NCBI GenBank assembly: GCA_948607205.1
Contig: CAPERS010000005.1
Location: 11,919 to 75,918, forward strand
Reading direction: 5' to 3'
Source: an uncultured Eubacteriales bacterium
Lineage (GTDB): Bacteria; Bacillota; Clostridia; Christensenellales; UBA1242
DNA length: 64,000 nt
The notes below the pieces were generated by a model. It was given only the letters and a program-made list of their open reading frames with translations, ran no database searches and had not been told where the DNA came from. The position numbers were made by a program, and so were the translations under genes. Of this stretch, positions 32,901-47,900 are shown piece by piece. Positions within the stretch are counted from its first letter, which is position 1; every line of letters begins with the position of its first letter.

Positions 32901-35900
32901 CTTTGAACGCTCAAACGGGCAGAACAGGCAAAATCTATATCTTGCCAAAAGATGCAATCAACAATGAAAGAATTTATTTCTATGACGGATTTGATACTGG
33001 TGATGACGGCAACAAAGTCTATGACAATCACAAAAAGTCAATCATGCTTGCAGATATTGGCAAGGAATTTGAAAATATTAAAAATTATTTCTTTATCAAT
33101 AACAACAAAGAAGAAATTAAACTTTCAAACATTATTGTTGAAATCCCAGTGACGATTGCAGACGGCGAAAGTTTTGACACCGCTTACAGAATTTATAGCG
33201 AATCTCAACTCAGTTCTTTCAATCCAAAGAAGTTCTATACTTTTATGAACAATGTGACCATAAGTCAAGATACTGCTGTAAAAATAAAGACATTAGGAAC
33301 TTTCGAAGGTGGAATTCAAGGTGCAACACCTCAAACAACTATTGTTTTTGAAGGCTCAAATATTATCGGAATCAATAACGGAACAATTCGCAACATCACT
33401 TTTGCAGGAACAGTTAATGGCAGTTCTGGCTTTGTGGCAACAACAAACAACGGAACAATGCAAAATGTGACAGTTGACGTGACAACTAATGAAAATGGTT
33501 ATATCTACAGTTCACTTAACGCTTTAGTTGACAATAATGGCGCAGGCGGACTTGTTGGACTTAATGGCGTAAGCGGAACAATTGAAAATTGTGCAGTGCT
33601 TGGGCTTAATATTGCATCAAACGATAAAGATTCTGATTTATCAATCGCAGGCGGACTTGTTGGAACAAACAAAGGAACAATCTTATCTTCAAGAGTTGAA
33701 TTTTATAACTTCAATAACGCAGTTCGAAACACAATTTCTGCACAAAAGGTTGCTGGTCTTGCTTACGCAAATAATGGCAGAATCGAAAGCTCTTTTGCTT
33801 ACAACTATTCAAGCGAAAATGTTTTAAATGGTGACTCAAAAGCACTTGTTTATTCTGCTGGCGACAGTTCAATTTTGACTCTATCTTTTGCATCAGTTGG
33901 TGTTGCGTTAAATCATGATGATGATAGTTCGATAAAACTCACAAACGGATATGTCAAATATTCAAAAGCAAAAGAAGACGGAACTGGAAATGAGGAAATA
34001 ATTGACTATTATGACGAAGACGGTTTTATACGTCATATTAATGATTCAAATTTTGACACTAGTATTGCAAACAATGAAAACTTTGTAGTTTCAGGCGAAG
34101 AAGGATTTTTAGCCTATGTCAATAATGGGGAAGCGCATTTGAAAGATGTTTTCCAAGACAGAGTTTTAACAGAAGGCGAGATTGAAAATTTAAATCCACA
34201 AACTCACGAAGTTAATGGGTTCTATAAAACTTTAAGTGTTTCGCAAAATAGTGCAATAGGATTTTTCTATAAAGTTGAAGATTTGACTTTGACAGCAAAA
34301 GAGAAAAATGAACTTGATGGCTATAACAGAGTTTCACTTGACGAATTTGTTGGTGACAGTTCTGGAATTGTTGCAATTTCAGACAATGCTTATGTTGCAA
34401 ACATTATTGGAAATGAAATTGTTTTCACAGGCGTTGGAAACGCGACTATCACACTTGTTTCAAAACAAAATTATCAATTGAAAAAAGATATAAACATCGA
34501 AGTTGTTTATTCATTGTCAAAACTTAAAGCCTCATATAACTTCGGTGGAAAGTCAGTTGAAATTTTGAAAGGTCAAACTCATAACTTGCAAACAGGAGCA
34601 ACTCGCTCTATAACTTACACATTTGACAAAAATATAATCAGACTTGGTGCGTCAGCGAAAGCGTTCAATCTTGTTGAAAACAATGTGAACCTTAGAAACA
34701 ATGAATATATTTTAACAACTCCTCGCGTTCTGACAATCACTGAAAATAATATTGTAAGCGGTAGGTCAATTGAAGTTAATCCAATCTTGTCTGGAAGAGA
34801 AGATGATAATGATTTTTCATCATATCAAAGTGCAATCAACGCTGAGTTTGGTCATAACTTTAAATTGTCAACATATCAAGGCGCTCTTGACCTGCGCTAT
34901 TCACTTGATAAGGTTGACATTTCACCGGCAGTGACAGGTTCAATCAAAGCCGTTCTCACAACTTCAAATGAGGAAGATACAATTGCTCCTATTGTCAGAT
35001 TGGGAGATGTCGCACTTGACATTTATCAAGAAGAAGATGGCAGTTACACAGCATCATATTCAAAAGGTGAAAATGAACGCTTGAAAATTTCTGTTTCACG
35101 ATTAAGCAGAAAAGAAATTTCAGGCAATAAATATGAAATTGAATTCTTGATTGAGATTTCAGTTCATGAAAATTATAAGTGGGCAGTTTCAAACGCAGAG
35201 AAATACGATGTGACATTCTATTCACTAGGAAAAACTGTCAGTGACAGTTTTGATTTGACGGTATCGCCTCAAGCTTTCAATTATATCGATGTCAACAACT
35301 ATAAGGTTGAGCATATAACTTCTGCAAACATTCAAGGTGTTAACAAAGATATTTACCATATCGAAAACAAAGCATCGTCAGTTCTTGCACCTGGAAATAA
35401 CTCAATTTTGAAAGTCAATATCAATCCTCAGTTTGCAAACTATCACCACTTGAAAATTTCATACACTGGCGAACAAACTTTGAACGCAGTTGTTATGAAG
35501 AAAATGGTGGCAAAAAATGCTGATGATGAAAATGCGACTGAGTTCTATGAAAACACTGTGACAAGTGGCGTAGAAAACTTTGGCAATGTGATGATTGTCA
35601 CTCCAAGTCTTGACGATAGAAAAACTGGCAACATGTTCTTCAACATTTGGATAAATCAATCAGTCAATGTCAACAACACAAATCTCACATTTGATATCAC
35701 TTTCTTCGATGAAAATGACAATCCAATCACAAGCGTCAAGAGTTTTATCAGAGTTTCATACCTGCAAGAGCCAAACATCACAGTCAATGGTCAAAGAGAA
35801 CTTTCTTTTGTTGCAAAAGGCGAAACAGCGAAAGGTAAGTTGTATTTCGACGCAGACCAAACAGTAAGCACAAATCCAATCATGATTGAGGATGCAAAAG

Positions 35901-38900
35901 GCATTCGTGTTGTGAATCAAAGAGAGGTTGAGTCTGACATTGCAGGCAGAAGACTTATCGAATTTGATGTTGTTGTTGAACTCGATGCTGAAGCAATCGG
36001 CGGAAACAATGCAGTTAAGCTTTCTGCAAACGTAAAAGGTGAAGTTCAACAAAAAACTGCATATAACACAATGACAATCGTTGACCTTGCAATCAACACA
36101 AACCCTCAGTCAATCAAACTCGAAGGTTCTGATTCAGACACATTGCAAGCATATGTTGGCGTTGGAAAAATGCTTAAGTTTAACTATACTTTCATGCCAG
36201 AAGAATATAGTTATGACCTCAGTGACGGCGCTCAAATTGAAGCGGTGAGAAAACTTCAACAAAAAAGAAATGAGTTTTCTTCTTCTGGGCTTTATATTGA
36301 AGGTAACGAAGGCAAATCATATTACAGCATAAACTATAACTCAAATCACACACAAGAAAAACCACTCGCACAAAGAATTGACTATTTCAATGAAGAAACT
36401 GGCGGATGGTCAAGTATTCTCAACACTGAATCTAATACCTTTGTTTCTTCGGTTAATGGATTGTTCACAATCAGCATGAATGCTGACGCAAGTGGAAATT
36501 ATAGAGAAAATCAACTTCTGATAACCGGTCTTAAGGAAACAAGCGAAAACAGTTCAGTCAGAATGAGAATGACAACATATATTAACTATGCAGGTCAAAC
36601 CTTGCCAATTGTTAAAGAGTTCAATGTCGCAGTCAGTGAATATTCAGATGAAGACCTTCCTATAAGAGTCACAAATGAACAAGAATTTTTGAAAATGGCT
36701 GAAGGCAAAGAGCAAAACTATATCCTTGCAAATGATATAACTCTTAAAAATTATTCACCATTAAACACTGAAAATATCGCAAGTCTTGATGGAAACGGAC
36801 ATGTTATCAACATTGAATCTTTCAAAACAGAAAAAGAAAACGCTTCTCAAAACACACTTCAACTTGCACTATTTAATAATGTAACATCAAACACAACTTT
36901 AAAGAATGTCGTTGTCAATGTCTATAACGCAGGCAGACAAATCCTTGCAGACATTGATGACTATTCAAGTTTTGAAATTGCAGGTTTTGCAATCAGCAAC
37001 GCTGGAATCATCACAAACTGCTCGGTTGTTGCTTTCAACTCAGAGCGTCAAGAAGGTGAAGATATCAGTCCTGTTGGAACTTATGGCTTGAATGTCACTT
37101 ACATCAAAGGAACAGGAACTTCATCACCTCAATACTTGACTGACGGAAGCAATTGGTCAAGCCAAGTTGCAGGCTTTGCAATCAGAAACACAGGAAGTAT
37201 CACCAATTCCAAAGTGGGAGGCGATAGCGTTTATCTTATCGGAAATAAATATACTTCTGACCTTAATGACGGCGACCCAAGATATACTTTAAACATTGTT
37301 CAACTTGAATATTTCAATATCAAAGGTCAAGGCAATATGTCAGGTTTTGTGCTTGACAACTCAGGATATATTTCTGCATCAAGCGTTAAAAACCTTTCAA
37401 TGAACAACCAATCAGAAGCACCACAATTCTACACAGCAGGCTTCGTTGGAAACAACACAAGTTCAATTATTACTTCTTATGTGGAAGGCGTTAAAAGTAA
37501 CGATGACCGCGACTCTTACAAATTCTGCAGAATGGGCTCGATGATTCAATCAAAAATGGGCGTTGTCAGCGGATTTGCTTATCAAACATCAGAAAGCGCA
37601 ACAATAAAGGACAGTTATTCAAACATCGGAATCGCAAACAGTGATGTTCAAGAAGAAACCTATCTCGCATCAGGCTTTATCTATATAAATAAAGGAAGTT
37701 TATATAACTGCTATTCATCTTCACAAATTCAAAATCAAACTTACTCTCAAATGAACTTCTCTGGCGTTGACTCAAACGGAAATCTTTTGAACACCGACGG
37801 AAGTTATGAAAACTGTTATTATTATAACCCAGCCTACACAGAAGTTGGTGACAGTGGCGAGCCAACTGAATCAAGTTTTAAAACTGGTGCAGGTCAATTG
37901 CGCGATGTAACAAAACAAGGCTCTTTCTATGGCTTTGCAATTGGCGGAGAAACAAGCACAAACACAATTTGGAGAATGACACTAAATGAAGGCATCAAAC
38001 TTGTTGAGCCAGATATGCTTTCATTCTCACACAGATACTATCAAGTTCTGTCAAATCAAGAAGATGTCGAAAAAGACGAACAAAAATATATCCTTCCATA
38101 TGCAACAATCATGCTTGACGGCGATATAAGAGATATGTCTTATGGCTCGATTTATAATCCAATCATCATCAGAACTCCACAAGAATTTTTGGATGTCACA
38201 GGCGTAAGCAAGTCTTCAAGCATCAATGAAAAAGTTGATGCGAAGGCAGTTAAAGGTGTTTATCGCTTGGTTTCAAACCTTGACTTCAATGAACTTGCAT
38301 CAAGTGAAGAACAAGTGAATGGAATTGACATTCCTTCAACAAGAAAATCACTCACAGGTATCATATATGGCAATGGTTTCACAATTTCAAACATTAACCT
38401 TGCAGGAAGTCAACAACGCGAAACTTTTGCTTATGGTCTTTTCGGTGCAATTGAAAGCGTTAAAAACAGCAGTGGAAATATTGAACTTGAAGCGATGATT
38501 TTGAATCTCAACCTCACAATCTCAAAAGTTATCAACAATAAAGCGTCAGCAGTTGGCGCTCTTGCAGGATTTGTTCGTGACGCAAGCGTTGTCAATGTCA
38601 ACCTATCATTTAATGATAATGCTTCAGTTGAAGGCTCAAACTTTGTTGGTGGCGTTGTCGGCTTTGCGTTCGCAAACAGCACACTCAAAAATCTTACAAC
38701 AGAAAACACAAAGGTGGTTGCAAGCCGACGTGTGAGCGACAACACCGAACCTCTTAATGCAGAAAGTTTGGCAACTCTTAGAAACAGCAATGAATTTAAA
38801 TCTATAACAACAAGCCTTTATTCAAACCTCGGACAAACTGAAATTGACAACCTTATCAAAAAGGTTGAAAAAATGTCATTTGCAGGTGGTATAGTCGGCT

Positions 38901-41900
38901 TTGTGGACATATTTGAAGGCAATGGCAACGACGCATATTATTCAGAAACAGACTTCACCAAGTCAAAAGATTTCTTGACTTACAATGTTGTAAGCATCAA
39001 AGCAGAGGGTCCAACATTTGTTCAAGCAGGTGTTGCAGGCGGACTTATCGGGCTTTCTGGATGCAACACTTCTGTCAAAGACGCACAGCTTATCATTGAC
39101 GGAACAATGTCAGACAATCAAACTCATATCGTTTCAATCAAACATTATGCCGGTGCAATCATTGGTCAGTCATTCGGCACACTTTCTCAACTTGTTGCAA
39201 CCCATGATGCACAAACTCAAAGAACAATTCAAACAAACATGGGCAGATATTATAATGGCAAAAGTTTTGATAAGTCACTTGAACGTGGCGCAATTGATTT
39301 GTTCAGTTCAATAAGCGGAGAATATAACCGCATTGCAGTGGGCGGACTTGTTGGCTATGTTGGAAGCGGTTCAATGAACCTTTCTTATTCAAACCTTAAC
39401 GCAGTTGACCTTGAAGCAAATTATGCAGGTGGTCTTATCGGAGAAATCGACATTCATGAAAATGTTCAAGCATATAAGTCAACAAACGGCACAGTTCAAG
39501 GTTATGAAAGTAAGTATATCATCAATCAATCATACGCAAGCGGTGATGTTCGTGGAAAAATTGCTGCTGGAGGTATAATCGGCAAACTTAACGAATGCAG
39601 TGATACAAAAGAAAAGGCAGGTGTTGCACTTCATGCTGTCAACTCTGTCAACTTCTTCTCAGTTTATAACTATCAAACAGGCGAAAATTTTGTGGATATT
39701 GACAGGGATAATGACATCTTCTCATCGAACAATGTCTATGCCTTTGTCGGTGAATTTGCTAAAAAATCAAACGCGGTAAATTTGCCAAATACAGACGCTG
39801 ATGGAAACATTGTTGAAGACCTCAGCCCTTGGCTTTCACTTGTGATTGAAACAACAAGTGAAGTTGATAACGAAGGAAATGAAACCCAATCTCAAGGCGC
39901 AACAGTCAGCAGAATTTATCGCTACTTCACAAACGCCAGTCAAGGCGAACAAGTGGAAAAAATTGATGTTGCACCAAAATTTGCTCCAAATGTTGATAGT
40001 GAATTGATTATAGAAGTGAAAGAAGATGAAGAAGGAAACAAAGACAAACTTTCATACTTGACAAAGACAGAAGAACCTGAAAAATATACAGACATCAAAA
40101 CAGGAAAGTCTTTCACTCAAGGCTCTTTCCTCAGCAATTCTTTCTGGTCAAAAGATAACTGGGTTCATGAAGACACAACTCTTTTCCCAACCTTGAAATA
40201 TACTGACGCTTTCGGCTATTTCATTTATCTCGACCAGTTCAACATCGGCACCGTTATCAAAACCATGAGAGAAAACAGTAATGTTGAAGTTGTTGTCAGA
40301 GGAAGAAAATATAAAGATAACGACCAAGAAATTGGCGATATTAACATGATTGAATATTTCCAAACTCTAGGAACCTTTAAGCAAATTCAAAATTTCGCAG
40401 GCACAATAAGAAGTTTAAAAAACACTTCAAGTTCTTCAGGTGAACTTGTCAAGATTATTCTTGACAGACCGCTTTTTGAAAGCACATCATCGGGCTTCAC
40501 TCTTAAAGACACTGTGATAAGTTTTGAAAACAGGAAAGTTAATGAAGAAGTTACAAGTGACAATATATTTAAAGCAGGTAATAGTTTTTCAGGTGCATTT
40601 GCCAATGGAACAATGACTGAAGCGGTTATCTCAAATGTGAGATTTGAATTCAAAAATGCAGGAATGAAATTGACTGGCGAAAACGTTGGTCTTATCGCTC
40701 CTGAAATTAGTAGTTCAAATATTTCAAACACTGAAATTTTAATCGACAATTCTGACACAGACAAATCTGACACGAAACCATTTAGCAACGACTCTTTCTT
40801 GTCAGTTTCTTTGGAAACAAAAAATGTTGGACTTTTCGCTGGCGTTCTAAGACAAATTTCAGCCGTTCGCCAAATGAATTTCTCAATGAACTCAATTAAG
40901 GTTGCTGACGTAGAAAACTTTAACAAAAATAATCCCTTTATTGCTTTCAATAGTTCATCAGTTAATATTGCTGAAAGTGTTTCAGTTGGCTCAATGATTG
41001 GTCGTGCTGAATTTGAAAAAAATAATTCTGGCAACAAACAAGCATTCAGCATTGCTTTGCAAAGCCTCTCAACAACTCCAACCTTCAAGTTCTCGGCTCC
41101 AGGGAATCTGTTTAAAACCTTAAATGTTGGCGGCATGATTGGAACACTTGGCACAAGTGTCAATTTGAGTGTAAACGCAAACTTTGACACTGATACAGTT
41201 TTTGTCAATAGTGAACTTATAGTTACAAGTCCAAGTAAGTCAAAAACAACTTCCCTTAATTATGGCGGAATTGTTGGCTACATCGAAAACACAGGTTCAG
41301 TAGTTTCAATTTCAAACGATGGAAAAAGCACTGCAAGTGTTAACACCAAAATTACTTCAATATTAAATAAAAATAACAATGTTTGGAAAGAAGTAAACTA
41401 TGGTGGACTTGTCGGAAAATCTGAAAGACAAGTTGGTGTCAAAAACTTTAAAACATATAATGTGACAAATGGAGAATTAAGTAAAGATATTCTTAAACTT
41501 GCCCAAGAAAATCTTTCATACACGACAGATCCAATTGAAGCAAATTCAATCAACTATGGTGGATATGTTGGCGACGGCACAATAGTAAACATTGAAACTC
41601 AAAAAGAATGCGCTATAGAATTCGATAATGCTTCAAACGAACAAGTTAACATCATTTCGCTTAAGGCCGATACAGTCAATGCAGGTGGTCTGGTTGGTCA
41701 GGCGCAAACAGTAAGCATGAGCGGAAATGGCAGAATCAAAGTTATTGATTCTTTCAATGTTTCAAATTTGGAAACAACCTCTTCTTCAACAAAAGCGGGA
41801 GAAACAACGAACTCAATAGCCAACGTTGGTGGATTTGTTGGTTCGGCATCAAATGTGAATTTCACTTCAAGCAGAAGCAATGTCAGCAGATATGACGGTC

Positions 41901-44900
41901 ACATCCTTCTTGACACAACATCTTCAATCAATGCCGGTGGTATTGTTGGAAGAGTTGTGAATGAAGGCTCAACAAACAATTCAGCAAACGGCTCTGCAAC
42001 TTTGGATTGGCTTTCATTCGGTGGAGATATCAGACTTTCAAATAAATCATCAGACATAAAAATAGGTGGAACTGCAGGTTATATTTCTGTAAACAGAATT
42101 GATATGCATAACAACTATAACTACGGCGACGTCTTTGTTGCAAAAGAAATCACTTCAATATCTGAATACTTCTTTGGTGGACTTATTGGTCAAACCGATA
42201 CGACAAATTTGACAGAGGCTGAAATTAATTCTAACTATAGTTTAGTAACTCATAACAGTGATATCATAACCAAAGATAATAATGCAAACATTCATGCTTT
42301 GTTTGGAACGCAAGTTGCTAAAGAAAAAAGCGACAGTGGAAATATTCAAGTATCTTCAAACTTCTATAACCATGGCGTTACTCTCACAACCGATAACCAA
42401 GGCATTGATATGGGTTATATGTCAGCATATAACAATGACGGCAGATATGGATATGGAATTAAGAAAGAGAACACTAGTGTAGTTGATTTAGGATATAACA
42501 CTGACAGTAATATTGTAACAGTGATTAAAGGTGTGCTTGGCGATAACGTTGAAGAAGGTTCAAAACTTAAACCAAAATCATTGACTTCAATGGAAACTAC
42601 AATTGAAAAAGCAAAACTTTCATCAGATACTTCAGTTAAGTATTATCATATCCCTTCAGACAACAGTGGCTCTACAACATTTGATTGGCAGTCTGACTCT
42701 TCTCACTCTTACGAACTTACAAACGTTGCAATAATAGGCGATGCCAACACTATCGTTCTTAAAGGTTTTAAAGACAATTTCATAAGCAAAATGTCTGGCT
42801 ATTCATACATTTCTGACCTTGTTGTCAATATTGAAAACATGGTTGTCGGCGAAAATACCTCAGACAAAAAAATTGTCGGTGGTCTTGTTGGACAAATGGA
42901 AGGTGGAAACATTTTCGCTGTCGGCATAGACGGAAAAATTGAACTAGCAGGCTCAGGAACTTCCACAGTCGGTGGAATTGTCGGAAAAATGACTCGAGGC
43001 ACAATCAGTGACAGTTACAGCGTCGCTGACATCCTCTATCGCGCTGGCCAAAATGAAGACAATTATGGAAACATGTCCGGAATAGTTGGTCAAGGAGATG
43101 AAACTACCAGCAAAAACATTTACGGCACTTTCAGTGGTGGTTCGCTCACAAGTTATATCGACGCAAACCTTCACGCATTCGCAGGTGGCGAAAACATCTC
43201 AATTGACAATTCATACACTTACACCTATCTCGACTGGAACGACCATACAGATGGTACTGCGGATATTTCAAACAAACTTGATATTTGTGCATCCAACACA
43301 TTTGGAGAAAACTTTGTCTTTGATACAAATGCAATAAACAGTAAAACGAATGGTGAAATAAATTATGGGAACCTTGAGGGATGTTTGGGTGATAATTGGG
43401 GTAGTAAGAGTATAAATTATTATTTCAACTTTGGATATCCAACACGCACAGGCTTCAACTATCTCAAACCATCTTCGTTGTTTAGTTATGAAACTGACTC
43501 TGATAGAACAAAAACTTTAGAAATAAAGACTGGGAATGAAAAATTATCAGATAATAAAAATACAGCAGAACTCTATGGATATACTTATAAACGCTTGTCA
43601 GTTAAAGACACACTCGCTGTAACTTCAACAAAAAGCCAAAATAATAATTATGCATATGGCATACCAAATGCATCAATATTTGAAAATATAAGTGACAAGA
43701 ATTTAGATTCAAATATCAAAATGCTTACTCTGCTTAATGATATTGATTTGTCCAATACAAGCATAGAATCATGGAATCCTTTTACAATCAAGATAGATAA
43801 TAATAAAATCAGACAAAACTTTGATGGAAATGGACACACATTGCATAACTTCCAAAACACAATTTTTGAAAGTTTGGAAGGTGGAATGGTAACCAACTTA
43901 CGTATCACAAATGACGCAGTCAAAGATTTGTCCGCACCACTTCTTGTATCAGAACTCAACGGCACAACCGTTTCAAACCTTACTCTTTCAGGAAGAATAA
44001 CTGGAAATGCAACTGGCAATTTAGGTGCTGTGGCAAATACTGCGACTGGCTCAACTACCTTAACTGCTGTAACAAATATGGTTAATATCGCTGTTGATGC
44101 TACAGCTGATTTACGAGTTGGTGGACTTGTAGGTAAAGTTGATAAAGAAAGCGAATTAACAATTAACTATTCATCAAACTATGCACCAATAGAGGTTGCA
44201 AATAATAATGATGTTAACAAAACAACTGATAATATAAATAATATAGAAAGAGAAGTATGTGTATTTATTTTTACAGGTGGTCTGGTAGGAAATAACTCGG
44301 GAACTACTTATATTTATAACTCATACAACGCTAATGCAGTCATAAATGGTTATAGAAGTTCAGTGTCTGGAAAGACTGAGGGTAAATCTGCAGATTATAA
44401 AACAGGTGGACTGGTTGGTAGTAATAGTAAACAATTAAAAGTTTATAATTCTTATAACTCAGGTATTGTTAAATCAGGCAATAAAAATGTTACAGGAAAA
44501 GATGATAGGCCTTCTTCAGGGGTGTTGATAAGAGGTTCAGCACATCAATGTTCTTTTGCAGGCGGACTTGTTGGGTTTACCAATGACGCAAGTAATAGTG
44601 ATGATGGAACTATTGTAAACAACTGCTTCAATGAAGGTTCAATCGAAGCATTGGGAACAGACCCTGTGACAGAGTATGATTTGCAGATTGAAGAAGTTGA
44701 AATAACGGAAGGGCCATTGGGCGGATATAAGAATACAATAATAAAATCTGCAACACTATATCAGACAGACATTTGCAAAACTAATGTCTATGCTTATGAT
44801 ATAGGATACAATGTTACAAGTATTGAAAGCAGTTCTGGAAAAAATAACATTGTTAGAAACGGCACGAGTCTAAATGGTAAACAAATATTATCAGTTGTTG

Positions 44901-47900
44901 AAATAGGTGATGAATATTGTGGTATTAAAAGCGTTGAGAAAAATAATGGTCGTTGGTCTTATGGAGAAACAGATGGAGATGGGACATACAAAAACTCTAT
45001 GCAAACATATTTTGAAAGTTATTATACAAGACTGAGTAGTTTAAGTTTAGAAAGTGGAAAACAGTCATCAACCAATCTCGATAGGGCAGGCGTTTTTAAA
45101 AATCAAGGAGTTGAAGAAAAAGACATTGCTATAAAAAATAGCGAAGGAATAGTTAATTTAATAAAAGGAATTTGTTCAATAGATAAGCAAAATATTCCAG
45201 TTTCAATTGTATATAAAGTTCCTTATCAAAATTTTGTTCAGGTAATAGTTCCTGGTGCAGATAAGTCACTTGATTATTTGAATCTTGCGAAAATAGAGAA
45301 TGTTTATTATGGATTTTATGCAAATCAAGAACTTTTGCAAATTAACTTCAAAGATGGGTTTATAGATGGTAAATATGAAAGCGATAAGTTTTCAGGTGAA
45401 AAAAATTATGAAGGTTATAAATCAGCGTTTGATTATTATAATAAAGGGGATAATTTATCTAATACTGACAAAGAAAATAGAAATTCTGAAGATGATAAAA
45501 ATGTAAAGCAACAATGTAAATATGAAACTAATTCACAAGGCGTTAATAAAACAACTATAAAAGGCGAAGCCTATAATTTAGTTTCGAATGGACCAAATGC
45601 ATCTGCAGCATTAACAGCTGGAAATACAACTTTGACTTTTGAAATAGATATTAGCTCTATTGGAAGTCTAAAAGATTTAACTCTTGATAGTGTTAAGTTA
45701 TATAAAGAACAAGGTAATGAATACTTAGGTGAATTTAAAGACACTTCTTCCATTGTAAGCCAATCGGAAAAAAGTTCAACAATAAGCATTAAAGTGACTG
45801 CAGTTTTAGAAGAAGGAAGTTATGACGTAGAAGCGAGGGTTACATTCATAAAAACAACCAATTTGGAATTAAATAATTTAACAGGTTCATTAATTTATGA
45901 TGATGTTGAAGAATCGAATACTGCGGGTCTTTTTGGAATATATGTAGGAGAATCTTTATCAGAATATATTGGTGAAGGGCTTAATCTAACTTGGAATGAT
46001 GGTGATAAAGAATCGTCAAATATTATTCATGTAAGAAAAAATAATAAAGATTACTATATGGTTTATGATAGCAGTAGCAAAGTTTTATATTTTGCACCTG
46101 GGGCAAAACTTAATGGAGAACCTATAAACGAAGTTGTTGATGAATACACTAAGGACGTATTTAAGAGTATGTTTAGTGGCAACTGCGAGATAGTTAAAAC
46201 TATTTCAGGCACTGCTACACAAAATATTACAGGCGAAAATGTTGATAAAAATATATCAAAAAATCATCAACTTGAAAGCGAAATAGAATATGAATTTGAT
46301 GCTACTAGTGTAGGAGATGGCGCTATTAAAGCAATTTCTTATGAAAAAGATGGTGAAGATTTAATTATCAATCTTCAAGCAACAAATGAAGCCAAATTTG
46401 GTGGGTTTAATGCAAAATATATTTTTGGATTGAATCAGACAATAGAAAATAGTGATGGAGAAATTTCAAACCAATATATTCCGTTGTTAAGTAATGATGG
46501 CTATGGAAAGACGGCATTTGATTCAGATTGGCAGATATTAAATGCTCAAGGTGATGTTGTGGTTGCCTTAACAGAAAATTCAACAAGTGAAAACTTTGGA
46601 TTACGCTTTGTTGGAAAGGCAGATGAGTTTGCTGACGGAACAGAGATAAATGAAATTTTAGAAAGTCTTGATATTTTAAAATCAGTTAAGTATGCACCAG
46701 TAATAAATTTAGATAGTCAATATATTAATTATGAAGAGACAACTGACGACGGACTAAAACTGATTGTTAACATTTCTAAAAATGTTGATGAAAGAAGTAT
46801 AATTGTTGGTAACGAACATTACGAATTTGTTGATGGAAATATTCTACCTCTCAATAGAGATGATTTAATAAGTGTTTCGTTTGGAGGAGTAGAAATATTT
46901 GAAGGCTATGATATAAATTTCAAAATGCAAGAAAAAATTTCTTCTTATGATATTGATATAACTTTAGTAGGAGAAACTTCTGAACATGCAAAATTATTTG
47001 TTAATGGTGAAACGATTGAAGGTGATTTATTATCTGGCTTGAAATATTTAAAAGAAGGTATAGAAGTTTCTGAAATTGAAAACCTTATGCTTGATATATT
47101 TGGTCAAGTTAAGTATATAACTATTTCTAAACCTAATATTGATTCAATAGAAGGTAAACCAGAAGGGGATGTTAATTTAATTTTAACTGGCGCGACTTTA
47201 AATTTTGTAAATGATGGAGATAAGTACACTGTCGAGTATATTTATGACGAAGAAAATCAAGAGTTTAAAGTGGCTAATATTAGGGCAATAATTAAAAACT
47301 GTTTTGGAGAAAATGGAATTGAAAATGATTTTTCATTTACAATAGAAAAGAAAGATGACGATTATATTTATGTTTCAAGCGAAACATTTGGAGATTTTTT
47401 AAGGTTTAAAGATGGGAAGTTTGAAAAAGCAATAATTTCAGGAGCTGATTCTGAAGTGGTAACATGGGAAGATGTAAATGGAAATTCTACAGATTTCATG
47501 CTTACAATTACAAAAATTGATGAGAATGATGTTGAAGAAGTTGTAACATGGAAGTTAAAGATAGATTTAGATAAAATTCCAAATTTTGATAATTTCAAAA
47601 TTCAAGATTCTAATATTTATACGAATTTTGAATTAGATACGGATGATGAAAAACAATCTAAGTTTAATTGGGATATAAATGGTCAGAATTCAAAAAATAT
47701 AGACTTGTTAAAAGATATTGCTTTTTCATTAGAAGAAGGTCAAACTATAATCAATAATAATTCAAAAGTTCAAGTTAATGAAAATGGGCAAATAGAAAAG
47801 ATAGACGCAAGTGAATTAAAAAAATTGAATAATAATTTTTCTATTTCAATAACTGAAAAAACAGATCCTTTAAGTGTCACAATTAAAAAAACAGGTCAAG

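Noticed and set aside
40387..41208. 273-codon minus-strand frame inside the giant gene
   Set aside because: Antisense to a continuous frame with GLUG motifs; no ribosome site and no family resemblance.
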